Source of the DNA: a virus
Direction: 5' to 3' (one strand)
IMG/VR virus record: IMGVR_UViG_3300027881_000102
Location: 1-21,322 of that record
DNA length: 21,322 nt
Part shown: positions 1-8,212 of the stretch, one piece after another
Numbering within the stretch: position 1 is the stretch's first letter
How the letters are laid out: every line of letters starts with the position of its first letter
Translations under genes and position numbers: made by a program
The notes under the pieces: generated by a model
Databases searched by the model: none
What the model was told of the DNA's origin: nothing
Seen by the model: the letters and a program-made list of their open reading frames with translations, nothing else

Positions 1-1
1 C

Positions 2-1858
2 ATGAGTAAAGACGTATCCATCCTCGACTTAGATCGCATCACGCAGGTACTACACCGCAGGTGTGAGTCAATGGACGTAGGTCTAACGTGGTCCAAGCAG
101 GCCACCACTGCAATGACAGATGGCAGGAACATCATACTGCCAGTGGTCAAGCAGCCTATCACTAAGGATGCAATGGATAAGCTGTATGGATTTGTGATCC
201 ATGAGTGTGGACACCACACTAGACCTGATGCATTCAAGATACTGAAGGCATTAAGTGACCCACCTCCAGAACTGTGCGCTCTGTTCAACATCTGTGAAGA
301 CGATGGTATGGAGCGTGAGGTAGCTGATGCACACATCGGTGATGCTGTAGGTCTGGGCACCATGAACACAGTGGTACTAGGTGAGGTGGCAGACGCATGG
401 AAGGAGAAGCCTATACCTGAGGATGCAACCGAGCAACAGGTAGCACCCATGTCAGTGTGTGGGCTAGGTCAACTGTCTCGCCTTGAGTGGGACGGTGTAC
501 CTAACCAGAATAGAACACGGTTCTTCGAGAACCTACCACCTATAGCTCAGAAGCTACTCAATGACCTCCACTCGGAGGGCTACGTTGACAAGATGCTAGC
601 TACCAAGGACCCACATGACACATGGGACTTAGCCGTTGACCTATACAAACGACTGTTCCCAGAGAGGGACGAAGATGAAGCAGAACAGCAGCGTTCGGAC
701 GGTCACTCGATGCAGCCAGCGCCACCATCAGAATCATCCGGCGAGGATGGACAAGTGGGTGAGGTATCTGGTATGGATGACGAGTCCGAGGACGGAGCAG
801 GATCACAATCAAAGGGTACTGTGGAAGGGGAAGAAGATAAGACTAGTGCTAAGGCTAAGAAACAACAAGGCACTGTCATTAGCTGGAAGGATGCGGTACT
901 CTCTGAGCACAATGAGTGGAAGCCTAAAAAGGACGGTGACGTAGCTGGTTCCATCGGCATAGACTGGACTGACTACAAAGCAGGCAGTGTGGTACTCATG
1001 CCACAGAAGCTAGTCAATGTCATTGACTGTCGTGGACACGACCAACAAGTACAGACAGGCAGACATGGTGATAATGAGGGTACACCTGAGTCCTTCATGC
1101 CTGACAACACAGGGTCACGTGCTTTTGGTAATCAGATCAGACGCTACCTCCAATCACAACGACGTACCAAGGTACGACGAGAGAGATACCACGGTAATCT
1201 GGACAAGTCCAGTATCGTGAGGCTAGGTATGCCACCCATTGATGGTGGTGATTGGAACAAGAAACTGTTTTACGATATGGTGCAGCGCAAGGAACTGAAC
1301 ACTGCTATCCACGTACTGACTGACTGGTCAGGCTCAATGCAAGGGACCAAGATGGTACATGCTGCTGATGCCAGTGGCAGGCTAGTGTATGTGTTCGACC
1401 GTGTACTCAGGGTGCCAGTGCAACTGGCTGCTTTCACCAATGGTAGGACACGGTGCGACATAGGTCTCATCAAGGGATTCAAGGATCGTAGCATCAGCCC
1501 TCGTCAAATAGCAGAGAACTTCTCGAAGTTCTACAAGTACAGCTCAGCTAACAACGACGCTGACTCAGTGATGTGGGCATACAACCAGCTGATACGTAGG
1601 AAAGAGGAACGTAAGATCCTCATCGTACTCAGTGATGGGGCACCAGCCGGTGCCTATGGTGGGTCAGGCTCGTCTAACCTCAAGCATGTGTGCCGCAGCA
1701 TAGAACGAGACAGTAAGGTAGAGTTGTACGGTGTGGGCATCGAGTCCAATGCAGTTGAGACATACTACAGCAACGCTAAGGTGTTGCACGACAGTGACGA
1801 GATCAACAAGACACTATTCGAAATCATTAGAGAAGGAGCATACCGTGGAACCAGATAA
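2..1858 (+). CDS. CobT-like protein with HExxH motif and VWA domain
   Basis: The 618-residue product has two recognisable parts. Near the N terminus there is a HExxH zinc-type motif (HECGH, residues 67-71), followed by an acidic NICEDDGMER stretch (about 96-105) that could supply a further ligand. The C-terminal third is a von Willebrand A domain with a MIDAS motif DWSGS (441-445) and a later LSDGAP (D545). Residues about 222-290 are acidic, Ser/Gln-rich and probably disordered. This layout resembles the CobT-type subunit of cobalt/magnesium chelatases and the VWA partners of MoxR AAA+ ATPases, which many phages encode without the rest of cobalamin synthesis. The usual ATPase partner (CobS/MoxR) is not in the window and would lie upstream. 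The ATG at base 2 leaves no room to see a ribosome site, so a start further upstream cannot be excluded. A role in remodelling a protein or metal complex is inferred; true cobaltochelatase activity is unlikely. Confidence 0.8.
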   Translation: MSKDVSILDLDRITQVLHRRCESMDVGLTWSKQATTAMTDGRNIILPVVKQPITKDAMDKLYGFVIHECGHHTRPDAFKILKALSDPPPELCALFNICEDDGMEREVADAHIGDAVGLGTMNTVVLGEVADAWKEKPIPEDATEQQVAPMSVCGLGQLSRLEWDGVPNQNRTRFFENLPPIAQKLLNDLHSEGYVDKMLATKDPHDTWDLAVDLYKRLFPERDEDEAEQQRSDGHSMQPAPPSESSGEDGQVGEVSGMDDESEDGAGSQSKGTVEGEEDKTSAKAKKQQGTVISWKDAVLSEHNEWKPKKDGDVAGSIGIDWTDYKAGSVVLMPQKLVNVIDCRGHDQQVQTGRHGDNEGTPESFMPDNTGSRAFGNQIRRYLQSQRRTKVRRERYHGNLDKSSIVRLGMPPIDGGDWNKKLFYDMVQRKELNTAIHVLTDWSGSMQGTKMVHAADASGRLVYVFDRVLRVPVQLAAFTNGRTRCDIGLIKGFKDRSISPRQIAENFSKFYKYSSANNDADSVMWAYNQLIRRKEERKILIVLSDGAPAGAYGGSGSSNLKHVCRSIERDSKVELYGVGIESNAVETYYSNAKVLHDSDEINKTLFEIIREGAYRGTR

Positions 1859-2225
1859 AAAATTGCCAGAAAATTTAACAGAGGCCCAACAGAAGGCTAT
1901 CGCTGAAGGCACTGCCTTCGCTGTACCCATTGCTAAGCCGAAGATCAGTAACCGATTGTTCACTATAGCTCTCGCTCTCCTCGTCTTCGCTGGTATAGCA
2001 CCGTTCTCAATGGGAGGCATCAGCCTCCTGATATACTTCGCTGCTCTCTTTTCAGCTGGTGGATGGATGCTACTTGCCAAGATATACGATAGCCAGTATG
2101 CTAATATCATCACAGCAAGGCATGTCGATGCAGGCATCTTCCGTCACATCATACATGAGCAAGCAGAACTTGTTGTAAAACAACAAGATAGACTCAAGGA
2201 ATTAGGGGAACTTTCTGACGATTAA
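1845..2225 (+). CDS. Small two-helix membrane protein
   Basis: I do not recognise this family. The start chosen is GTG at 1845, because AGAAGGAG (1831-1838) sits at good spacing, giving 126 residues and a 14-base overlap with the VWA gene end. After a charged N-terminal segment of about 40 residues, two hydrophobic stretches at about residues 43-60 and 62-82 look like transmembrane helices separated by a short Gly/Ser/Met turn. The remaining 40 residues are polar and end in a charged segment likely to be helical. It could be a holin-like or inner-membrane accessory protein, but its place in the replication block and distance from the lysis genes argue against the main holin. Its coupling to the VWA gene suggests they are made together. 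Confidence 0.6.
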   Translation: MEPDKKLPENLTEAQQKAIAEGTAFAVPIAKPKISNRLFTIALALLVFAGIAPFSMGGISLLIYFAALFSAGGWMLLAKIYDSQYANIITARHVDAGIFRHIIHEQAELVVKQQDRLKELGELSDD

Positions 2226-2276
2226 CTTGTCTTACTCTTACACGTACTAAGGAAATTAGTGTACCGTGGAGGTACA

Positions 2277-2558
2277 ATGACGAAGAAGAAACGCAATGCT
2301 ATCCCGATGCAAGACCTAGGGATCAGTAAGATTCCGACACCTGCTCAGGTGTTCGAGTGGTTCCAGAAGATGGGTAGATACACGAGGACAGAGCGCAATG
2401 CAGATTATGATGGTGATACCGATGGTAGTTTAGCTATCACAAAGAGTACATCAGTCGAGTTTGCTATACCCAAGCACAAGCCCATCGAACATGAGCCTGT
2501 CAAGGTGTACTCCCCGGAGGAGATAGCACAATACGAGAAGGAACGAGCAGATGATTGA
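2277..2558 (+). CDS. Hypothetical protein, 93 aa
   Basis: Unrecognised. The ATG at 2277 is preferred over an in-frame GTG at 2259 because GGAGG (2268-2272) is correctly spaced before it. The product begins with a basic cluster (MTKKKRN) and is otherwise hydrophilic and mixed in charge, with no cysteine pairs, membrane segment or known catalytic motif. Its last codons overlap the start of the primase gene by 8 bases, so it is probably co-translated with the replication proteins. A small replication accessory or host-takeover protein is possible but not supported by any motif. Confidence 0.6.
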   Translation: MTKKKRNAIPMQDLGISKIPTPAQVFEWFQKMGRYTRTERNADYDGDTDGSLAITKSTSVEFAIPKHKPIEHEPVKVYSPEEIAQYEKERADD

Positions 2559-3420
2559 CATGAAATTATGGGAGCATGAGTGTAGCATGGTCAAGCGTGG
2601 TCAGACATTACGCTTCAATCATGGCGACTGCCCCGCAGGGCAGGACACTAGGCGTAGGCTGTACCTCACCCGCCCCGCTAGCTCAGCTGGTATAGTGGTG
2701 GCGTACTGCCACAACTGCCAAGACAAAGGCATACTGACTGATGACTCTGACAAGTTCAAGGACTTCGACAAGAGGCCACTGATGAACGAACGTGTGCCAT
2801 TCAGCCAACCGTCCACCTTAGTACATGACCTAGCCAACTGGCCTACTATGGCTACTCAGTGGCGTATGAGCAAGGGACTTACTAAGGCACAGGTCAAGGC
2901 AGCACACATAGCGTATGACCCCGACACACACAGAGTATACTTACCTATCTACGATAGGGTAGATGAGAATGGTGCGCCATACACTGAGACTGAACTGACA
3001 GGGTTCCAGCTACGTAGATTAGAGGGCACTGGAGCTAAGTACCTCAATGCCTATGTGGATAACGAGGTCAAGCCTTACACTAGGTTCAACCCCAACGACA
3101 AGCTGATGTGCTTCCTAGTAGAGGACATGGCTAGTGGGCTTAGATTGGCAGATGTGTATGGTCCCAATGTAGGAGTCGTGGTCAACTACGGTATCAAGTG
3201 TACACCTGAGGTACTGTACGCCAACTCGAACATACATCGAGGCATAGTGTGGCTCGACAACGACAGTGAGCATGTGATAGATCAAGCTGCGATGATAGCT
3301 AGAACGTGGGGCTTGATCAGTGGAGTACAGTGCTACGAAGAAGAACTAGTAGCAGATCCAAAGAACTGCACGACAACGCAGATCAATGACATCCTAAAGG
3401 ATTGGAGCGGTGACTTATGA
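2551..3420 (+). CDS. DNA primase, zinc-binding and toprim domains
   Basis: This 289-residue product looks like the primase half of a T7 gp4-type primase-helicase, encoded here as a separate gene. An N-terminal zinc-binding element is suggested by H24, C27, C53 and C56 (the last two as CHNC). A toprim domain follows: the catalytic glutamate lies in LVEDMASG (E191), and the DxD metal site in WLDNDS (D236 and D238). It would make short RNA primers on the lagging strand for the helicase and polymerase encoded immediately downstream. The start at 2551 has an upstream AAGGA; a second in-frame ATG at 2560 is possible. The helicase start overlaps its stop by 4 bases, which fits stoichiometric expression of the two partners. 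Confidence 0.82.
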   Translation: MIDMKLWEHECSMVKRGQTLRFNHGDCPAGQDTRRRLYLTRPASSAGIVVAYCHNCQDKGILTDDSDKFKDFDKRPLMNERVPFSQPSTLVHDLANWPTMATQWRMSKGLTKAQVKAAHIAYDPDTHRVYLPIYDRVDENGAPYTETELTGFQLRRLEGTGAKYLNAYVDNEVKPYTRFNPNDKLMCFLVEDMASGLRLADVYGPNVGVVVNYGIKCTPEVLYANSNIHRGIVWLDNDSEHVIDQAAMIARTWGLISGVQCYEEELVADPKNCTTTQINDILKDWSGDL

Positions 3421-4685
3421 TGGAGGGCATCGACCTCGACATGCTCAAGTTCATGTCGGACAGAGACAACTACTACACCTACAAGGACGTGATCACCAAG
3501 GGCTTATGCACTAGGGAATCATGGACACTCATTGCAGACTACGGCAAGTACTTCAATGAGTACCCTACACAACAGGAGATAGACAGTGACTTCGAACTGT
3601 GGTTCAGAGTTACCGGGCATCCCGGATGGAAGCCCGACGAACACAAGATCTACGGCACGATTATTAACAACGTGCTTACGAGACAAGCACCCCAGCGTGA
3701 TGTCTTCAGGGATCAAGTGGAGCGCCTTCGGTTTGAGTCAGTACTCAAAACACAGACCGATGACTTTAAGAAAGGTGCTGCCAGTGTTGGCGATGTGCTT
3801 ACCGCACTCACAACAGCTGGGTATGATGACCCAACGAATGACAGGGATAAAATCTTTACCTTCGATCTCAACGATCTCGCTCAGCATCAGAGATCAGATG
3901 ACGGTCTCTACTGGAGACTGGAAGACCTCAATAAAAGCATCGGCCCGATCAGGAAGGGTGATGTCTGCATCGTGGGTAAGCGACCCGAGGTAGGAGGTAC
4001 GTCCTTCCTGTGCTCAGAGATGAGCTACATGATAGAGCAACTAGACAAGGATGGCAACGCTGTGTTCTTCAACAACGAGGAGGCACCTGATAAGGTAGCC
4101 ACTCGTATGGTGGGTGCTGCACTGGGTGTGGACTACCGCACCATGATGTCAGCACACAACCTGCATCAACAACAGTACCAGACGTGGCTAGACACACACA
4201 CATGGGACCTAGTACATGACACTTCAATGGACATTGGAAGCATCCATCAAACGCTGCGAGGAAAAGAGTACGGACTCATTGGAATCAACGTACTCCTCAA
4301 GGTTGGAGGAACAGGAGCTAAAGAGGACCATGACAAGTTCCAAGCTCTCGGTGAGGAACTCAGACGTATTGCACAAAGTTATGGGCCAGTACTGGCTATT
4401 GTACAAGCTGATCCGTCAGCTGAAGGTATGCAGTACATCCCACAAGACCGAATCTATAAGTCTAAGACTGCACTCCAAGGTGAAGCTGACATCCTTATCA
4501 TGATAGGTGCTGACGATCAAGGCCCAGTGGATAGCAGGTACATCCACGTGGCTAAGAATAAGATACCACCTGCACCGTGCTGTGACCTAGCAGTCAAGCA
4601 CATTAAGAGTGAGGTCGCGTTCGACCTCGGTACAGGTAGGTTCACATCAAGAAACTTCAAGGGTAACAGTAGATGTACGACATAA
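3417..4685 (+). CDS. DnaB-like replicative helicase with altered Walker motifs
   Basis: The 422-residue product has the order of a RecA-fold DnaB/gp4-type ring helicase: P-loop region (187-196), the acidic NNEE segment (219-222) common in phage homologues, a Walker B region (287-294), a QADPSAEG segment like motif H3, and a late KNK segment (HVAKNKIPP) in the arginine-finger area. It would unwind the fork ahead of the polymerase. Two expected residues are missing. The P-loop reads GKRPEVGGTS, with Gly194 where DnaB proteins have the Walker A lysine, and the Walker B strand reads LIGINVLL, with Asn291 where an aspartate is expected. K188 lies six residues earlier and might compensate. The reading frame is intact. 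Its start overlaps the primase stop by 4 bases and its end overlaps the polymerase start by 13 bases. Assignment to the family is firm; ATPase activity is uncertain. Confidence 0.78.
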   Translation: MMEGIDLDMLKFMSDRDNYYTYKDVITKGLCTRESWTLIADYGKYFNEYPTQQEIDSDFELWFRVTGHPGWKPDEHKIYGTIINNVLTRQAPQRDVFRDQVERLRFESVLKTQTDDFKKGAASVGDVLTALTTAGYDDPTNDRDKIFTFDLNDLAQHQRSDDGLYWRLEDLNKSIGPIRKGDVCIVGKRPEVGGTSFLCSEMSYMIEQLDKDGNAVFFNNEEAPDKVATRMVGAALGVDYRTMMSAHNLHQQQYQTWLDTHTWDLVHDTSMDIGSIHQTLRGKEYGLIGINVLLKVGGTGAKEDHDKFQALGEELRRIAQSYGPVLAIVQADPSAEGMQYIPQDRIYKSKTALQGEADILIMIGADDQGPVDSRYIHVAKNKIPPAPCCDLAVKHIKSEVAFDLGTGRFTSRNFKGNSRCTT

Positions 4686-6565
4686 CGATAGACCTAGAGA
4701 CTACCTGTAATGGTGGTGTCGACGGTAAGAACCCGGAGGCTCAGTACCCTAACAACAAGGTGCTGCTGTATGGTTGGACCAATGGCATTTTTATATACAC
4801 TGATCACAGAGGTGATGGCCTATACGATATGATCGAGACAGCCCATGACAGGGGAGATGTAGTCCGCATCATCGGACACAATCTCAAGTTCGATCTCAAG
4901 TACCTCATTAGGGAACGACCGGACCTACCGTGGCACAAGTTTGAGTACTACTGCACCATGTACAGTGAGTACCGACAGAGTGGACAACAGTACAGGTTCT
5001 CCTCTCTAGTAGACTCATGTGCTAGACACGGCATAGCGTTCACTAAAGGACTGGATCTAGGTGCTATCCTAGCCAGTGGGCTGAAGATGGAGGACATACC
5101 ACTCTGTGATCTGAAGCCTTACTTAGTAGACGACGTACAAGCTACCAACCAACTGTTCAATAAGCAGGTCAACCATGCTGGCTATGTGGAGTACATGCAT
5201 CAGCATGTCCTACCACTGGCACACATGGAACTACTGGGCCTGAGGATTGACAAGACAAAGACAGCCATTGCAATGAGTGGACTGGTATCCAAGGAAAAGG
5301 TCTACGATAGGGAGTTGTTCGCATGGGCCGAGGCCCGCTTAGAGTGGGACGATGGGAGACCTCTTGATGAGGGTGACATCAAGTACACAGCACCACGGTG
5401 CGTGTCCTACCTGCTCACTGGCTTCCCAACAGCAGGGTTCAAGAAGGGAACCAAGCATGTGATCAAGTTTAAGCCCGGTTGTGCCCCACTACTGAATCCG
5501 AAGCAGATCGCTGCACTGTGGCCCAGTGCTAAGCCTACGAACCTCGGGTTCCCTATGGCTAAGGGTGTGCTAGACAAGATGCCCAAAGGTAGCAAGGCCA
5601 GCATATATGTAACTGACCTGTTAGACTACCGAGCAGCTGTGAAGCTGTCGAGTACGTACTTCGGTCCCTTCCTAGAGGAGGCAGCATTGCAAGACACTAT
5701 CCATCCGAAGATGAACATGTGTCAGACAGTGACAGGCAGGCTGAGTAGCAGCAAGCCCAATGGACAGAACATGCCACCAGAGGCACGTCAGGTCTTCGTA
5801 TCAGAATTTGGTAAGTTGATGGAGATAGACTTCAAACAATTGGAGGTCGTGGCTCTCGCTCACTTGAGCAAGGACCCGCAACTACTGGCTGACATACAGA
5901 ACGGAGAGGACATACACTTCAATACAGGACGACGCGTCATGGGATGGAAGGTACCATCCGATATGACAAAGAAACAACGCACCATTGTGAAGAACGTAAA
6001 CTTCGGACTGATCTATGGTGGTGGTGCGAAGGGACTAGCTGAGACAACGGGGCAACCAGTGAAGCTGATCAAGCAACTGATCAAGGCTTTCTATGATAGG
6101 TACCCCGGTGTGTCTGACTGGCAACGGCAGTACTACACCGACATGGTGGCTCTGATGAAGACCTCTCACCTAGAGCATGGTGAGCAGGTGTACTGCTCGC
6201 TAGTACAGGATGGTACCAGTGGACGCAAGTTCTTCTTCACTGAAGGATCGAGCCCACCGTGGGTGAGGGTGAAGACAGGACGTAAGTTCTCGTTCAAGCC
6301 AACTGAAACAAAGAACTACCCAGTGCAAGGATTTGCAGGTGGGGACATAGTCATGACAGCAATGTGGGAATTGTACTACCGCATCGCTCTTATGGATCGG
6401 ACACAGATACGGATGACTGTGCACGATAGCATACTGGTAGACACAGACATGGACAAGAGTGCCCTTCGGGTACTCATGGTCGAGGTCTGTAATGAGATCG
6501 AATCTCTATTCAGTCTACCATTCAAACTGGACTTCGATATAGCATCGGGTCTTTACTGGCAGTAA
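4673..6565 (+). CDS. Family A DNA polymerase with 3'-5' exonuclease
   Basis: At 630 residues this is about the size of T7 DNA polymerase. The exonuclease motifs are Exo I DLE (D7, E9), Exo II NLKFD (D74) and Exo III YLVDD (Y150-D154), so proofreading should be active. Polymerase motif A is DFKQLE (D386, E391). Motif B, the O helix, has R436, K440, F444 and Y448. Motif C is VHDS (D585). The residue equivalent to E. coli Pol I Phe762 is phenylalanine (F444). Motif C ends in Ser rather than the usual Glu after the aspartate, and the Arg that normally follows the motif A glutamate is Val. The start ATG at 4673 has AAGGG upstream and overlaps the helicase gene by 13 bases. With primase and helicase just before it, it is clearly the replicative polymerase. 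Confidence 0.95.
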   Translation: MYDITIDLETTCNGGVDGKNPEAQYPNNKVLLYGWTNGIFIYTDHRGDGLYDMIETAHDRGDVVRIIGHNLKFDLKYLIRERPDLPWHKFEYYCTMYSEYRQSGQQYRFSSLVDSCARHGIAFTKGLDLGAILASGLKMEDIPLCDLKPYLVDDVQATNQLFNKQVNHAGYVEYMHQHVLPLAHMELLGLRIDKTKTAIAMSGLVSKEKVYDRELFAWAEARLEWDDGRPLDEGDIKYTAPRCVSYLLTGFPTAGFKKGTKHVIKFKPGCAPLLNPKQIAALWPSAKPTNLGFPMAKGVLDKMPKGSKASIYVTDLLDYRAAVKLSSTYFGPFLEEAALQDTIHPKMNMCQTVTGRLSSSKPNGQNMPPEARQVFVSEFGKLMEIDFKQLEVVALAHLSKDPQLLADIQNGEDIHFNTGRRVMGWKVPSDMTKKQRTIVKNVNFGLIYGGGAKGLAETTGQPVKLIKQLIKAFYDRYPGVSDWQRQYYTDMVALMKTSHLEHGEQVYCSLVQDGTSGRKFFFTEGSSPPWVRVKTGRKFSFKPTETKNYPVQGFAGGDIVMTAMWELYYRIALMDRTQIRMTVHDSILVDTDMDKSALRVLMVEVCNEIESLFSLPFKLDFDIASGLYWQ

Positions 6566-6578
6566 GAGAGGATACAAA

Positions 6579-7085
6579 ATGCAAGAGCAACTCAATGGTG
6601 TTATCACTAGCATCTACACGAAGACCGTCAAGACCAAGTATGGTGACAAGCCTGTCTACCATGCTTTGATTGAGGGATACGACATTAACCTCGGGTTCAA
6701 GCACTCCTACGTAGAGGGTGAGCACGTGAGCATGACAGTGGAGAATGGTAAGTATGGATACGAGCTTGCTAAGAACCAGAACCCCAATGCAGCCCCGGCT
6801 GGTGCGGCACCAGCTGCTCCGAGTCAAGCTGCACCTAAAGTACGCAGTGCGCCCGCTTTCCCTATCGCTAAGAACACGAAGGACATCAGTATCATCCGAC
6901 AGTCCTCACTTAATCGCGCTGTCGAAAGCGTCACGCTCCTGATCCACCAAGATGTATTCAAGTTCAGTACTGAGCAAGAGTACCTTGACAAGGTGATCGA
7001 GGTTGCCCTGTTCTACACTGACTTTGGCTCAGGCCAACGTGAAGTGAACCAAGCGGCAGCCATCTCAGGCTACGAGGAGAAGTAA
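6579..7085 (+). CDS. Putative ssDNA-binding (OB-fold-like) protein
   Basis: The 168-residue product starts with about 60 residues of alternating hydrophobic and polar strands (for example GVITSIYTKTV, then NLGFKHS and VEGEHVSM) that would suit a small OB-fold. A low-complexity Ala/Pro linker follows (about residues 69-88), then a helical C-terminal part with no known motif. A position directly after the DNA polymerase is usual for phage single-stranded DNA-binding proteins. The C-terminal end (SGYEEK) is only mildly acidic, unlike classical SSB tails. The start is supported by AGAGAGGA upstream; the stop shares one base with the next start (TAATG). The binding role is inferred from fold style and position, not from a signature motif. 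Confidence 0.55.
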   Translation: MQEQLNGVITSIYTKTVKTKYGDKPVYHALIEGYDINLGFKHSYVEGEHVSMTVENGKYGYELAKNQNPNAAPAGAAPAAPSQAAPKVRSAPAFPIAKNTKDISIIRQSSLNRAVESVTLLIHQDVFKFSTEQEYLDKVIEVALFYTDFGSGQREVNQAAAISGYEEK

Positions 7086-7306
7086 TGAGGATTAACGTGA
7101 ACCGTAGAACTACATTTTCTGATGTGTTGTCAGACGGAGACTACGATGTTTCGATAGAGGTACAGCACCCAGATCCTAACGTAGACGATGAGAGTGATTA
7201 TCCATTCACTCTTATATTCAGTGGGAATGAGAGCTATCTTCGTCTGGAAGATCTTAACAAATTGCAACGTCTGATTGCAGCAGCAAAGCGAGCACTCAAG
7301 GAGTAA
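7085..7306 (+). CDS. Hypothetical acidic protein, 73 aa
   Basis: Unrecognised. The product starts with a short basic segment (MRINVNRRT), continues with an acidic stretch rich in Asp (about residues 17-40), and ends in a likely helix (LRLEDLNKLQRLIAAAKRAL). No cysteines, membrane segments or catalytic motifs are visible. It starts within the stop of the upstream gene (TAATG) and ends three bases before the nuclease gene, so translation is probably coupled to both. Codon choice is somewhat more AT-rich than in the polymerase gene. Confidence 0.6.
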   Translation: MRINVNRRTTFSDVLSDGDYDVSIEVQHPDPNVDDESDYPFTLIFSGNESYLRLEDLNKLQRLIAAAKRALKE

Positions 7307-7309
7307 CAA

Positions 7310-8212
7310 ATGACGAAGTCCATAACTAGTCTCAGCGAGGACATCTATGCCGTACTTGACAGTACGCAAGACCACGAACCTAGCTCAGATCTAGCAGCAG
7401 AGTATGCAATGCGCATAGGTGGGGAGTTTGCAAAAGCTACCCTCAAGCGAGACAAGCCACGTGAGAAGGGCAAGTTATGGGCTTCCGATCTTGGCAAGCC
7501 CTGCATGAGGCAGCACTGGTACAAATTCAACATGCCTGACTCAGGCTCAGGTCTTGATGGACACACCAAGTTCAAGTTCCTGTATGGGAACATACTAGAG
7601 GAAGCCGTGTTGTACATGGCAGAGGAGGCAGGGCATGAGGTCCTCGATGCACAAGAACGAGTCACGTGTGATGTGGAGCGAACCAATGGACCCGACTGGG
7701 TGGTCTCAGGACGAATCGACTGTCTACTCGATAGGCACACGGTCGATGTCAAGTCAACATCGTCTTACGGATACCAAAGATATAAGGATGGGATCACGGC
7801 TGATAATGATTCGTTCGGCTACCGTTGGCAACTCGGGTTCTACGATGAGTTCGGAAACTTTAGCCATGCTTCGGAAGGTAAGGGATTCGTTTGGATCGAC
7901 AAGCAGAACGGGCACATCAAGTATACTCCATGCTCTACTCCAGACAGAGAGGAAATACTTGAGAGGGCGAGGAACATTGCTGACGCTGTGGAGTCAGAAG
8001 CCGTGGATGGCATCACTAGGGCATACTCATCCGAACCATATGGGAAGTCAGGGAACCTCATACTTCCGACAGCCTGCTCTTACTGTGACTTTAAGAAGGA
8101 ATGTTGGAAGGACAGTAACGGTGGGAATGGAGTGCGTACCTTTGCCTACGGACACAAGCCGATTCACTTTGTTGAAGTGAAGCGTGAGCCTAAGGTAGCG
8201 GAGATAACATGA
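7310..8212 (+). CDS. Cas4/RecB-like PD-(D/E)XK exonuclease with Fe-S cysteines
   Basis: The 300-residue product carries the PD-(D/E)XK nuclease core: GRIDCLLD (D137), VDVKST (D146, K148) and a downstream glutamine in WQLGFYDE (Q174). Four cysteines are placed as in Cas4 and AddB-type nucleases: one before the core (C65, in LGKPCMR) and three near the C terminus in CSYCDFKKEC (C256, C259, C265). They probably bind a 4Fe-4S cluster. Such enzymes degrade DNA from ends, usually 5'-3'. In a phage this fits recombination or host DNA breakdown, together with endonuclease I encoded nearby. AAGGAG precedes the start, and the last four bases overlap the next gene (ATGA). No CRISPR array or other cas gene is near, so a CRISPR adaptation role is not indicated. 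Confidence 0.8.
   Translation: MTKSITSLSEDIYAVLDSTQDHEPSSDLAAEYAMRIGGEFAKATLKRDKPREKGKLWASDLGKPCMRQHWYKFNMPDSGSGLDGHTKFKFLYGNILEEAVLYMAEEAGHEVLDAQERVTCDVERTNGPDWVVSGRIDCLLDRHTVDVKSTSSYGYQRYKDGITADNDSFGYRWQLGFYDEFGNFSHASEGKGFVWIDKQNGHIKYTPCSTPDREEILERARNIADAVESEAVDGITRAYSSEPYGKSGNLILPTACSYCDFKKECWKDSNGGNGVRTFAYGHKPIHFVEVKREPKVAEIT

Noticed and set aside
2-1858. A true cobalamin biosynthesis role for the CobT-like protein.
   Set aside because: No cobalamin gene lies nearby, and phage CobT-like proteins commonly occur without the pathway. The HExxH motif points elsewhere.
2226-2276. The 51-base gap before the 93-residue gene, with a small ACTAA...TTAGT inverted repeat; considered as promoter or terminator.
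   Set aside because: The stem is 5 A/T-rich pairs, no T-tract or convincing -35/-10 pair is seen, and I find no second copy of it in the window.
2670-2745. A tRNA-like 5' half: tagctcagctggtatagtgg resembles a D arm (box A).
   Set aside because: It lies inside the primase gene in a good frame, the D stem does not close, no T-loop GTTCGA-like segment follows at the right distance, and no acceptor stem pairs.
7310-8212. CRISPR system context for the Cas4-like gene.
   Set aside because: No regularly spaced repeats and no other cas gene are present in the window.
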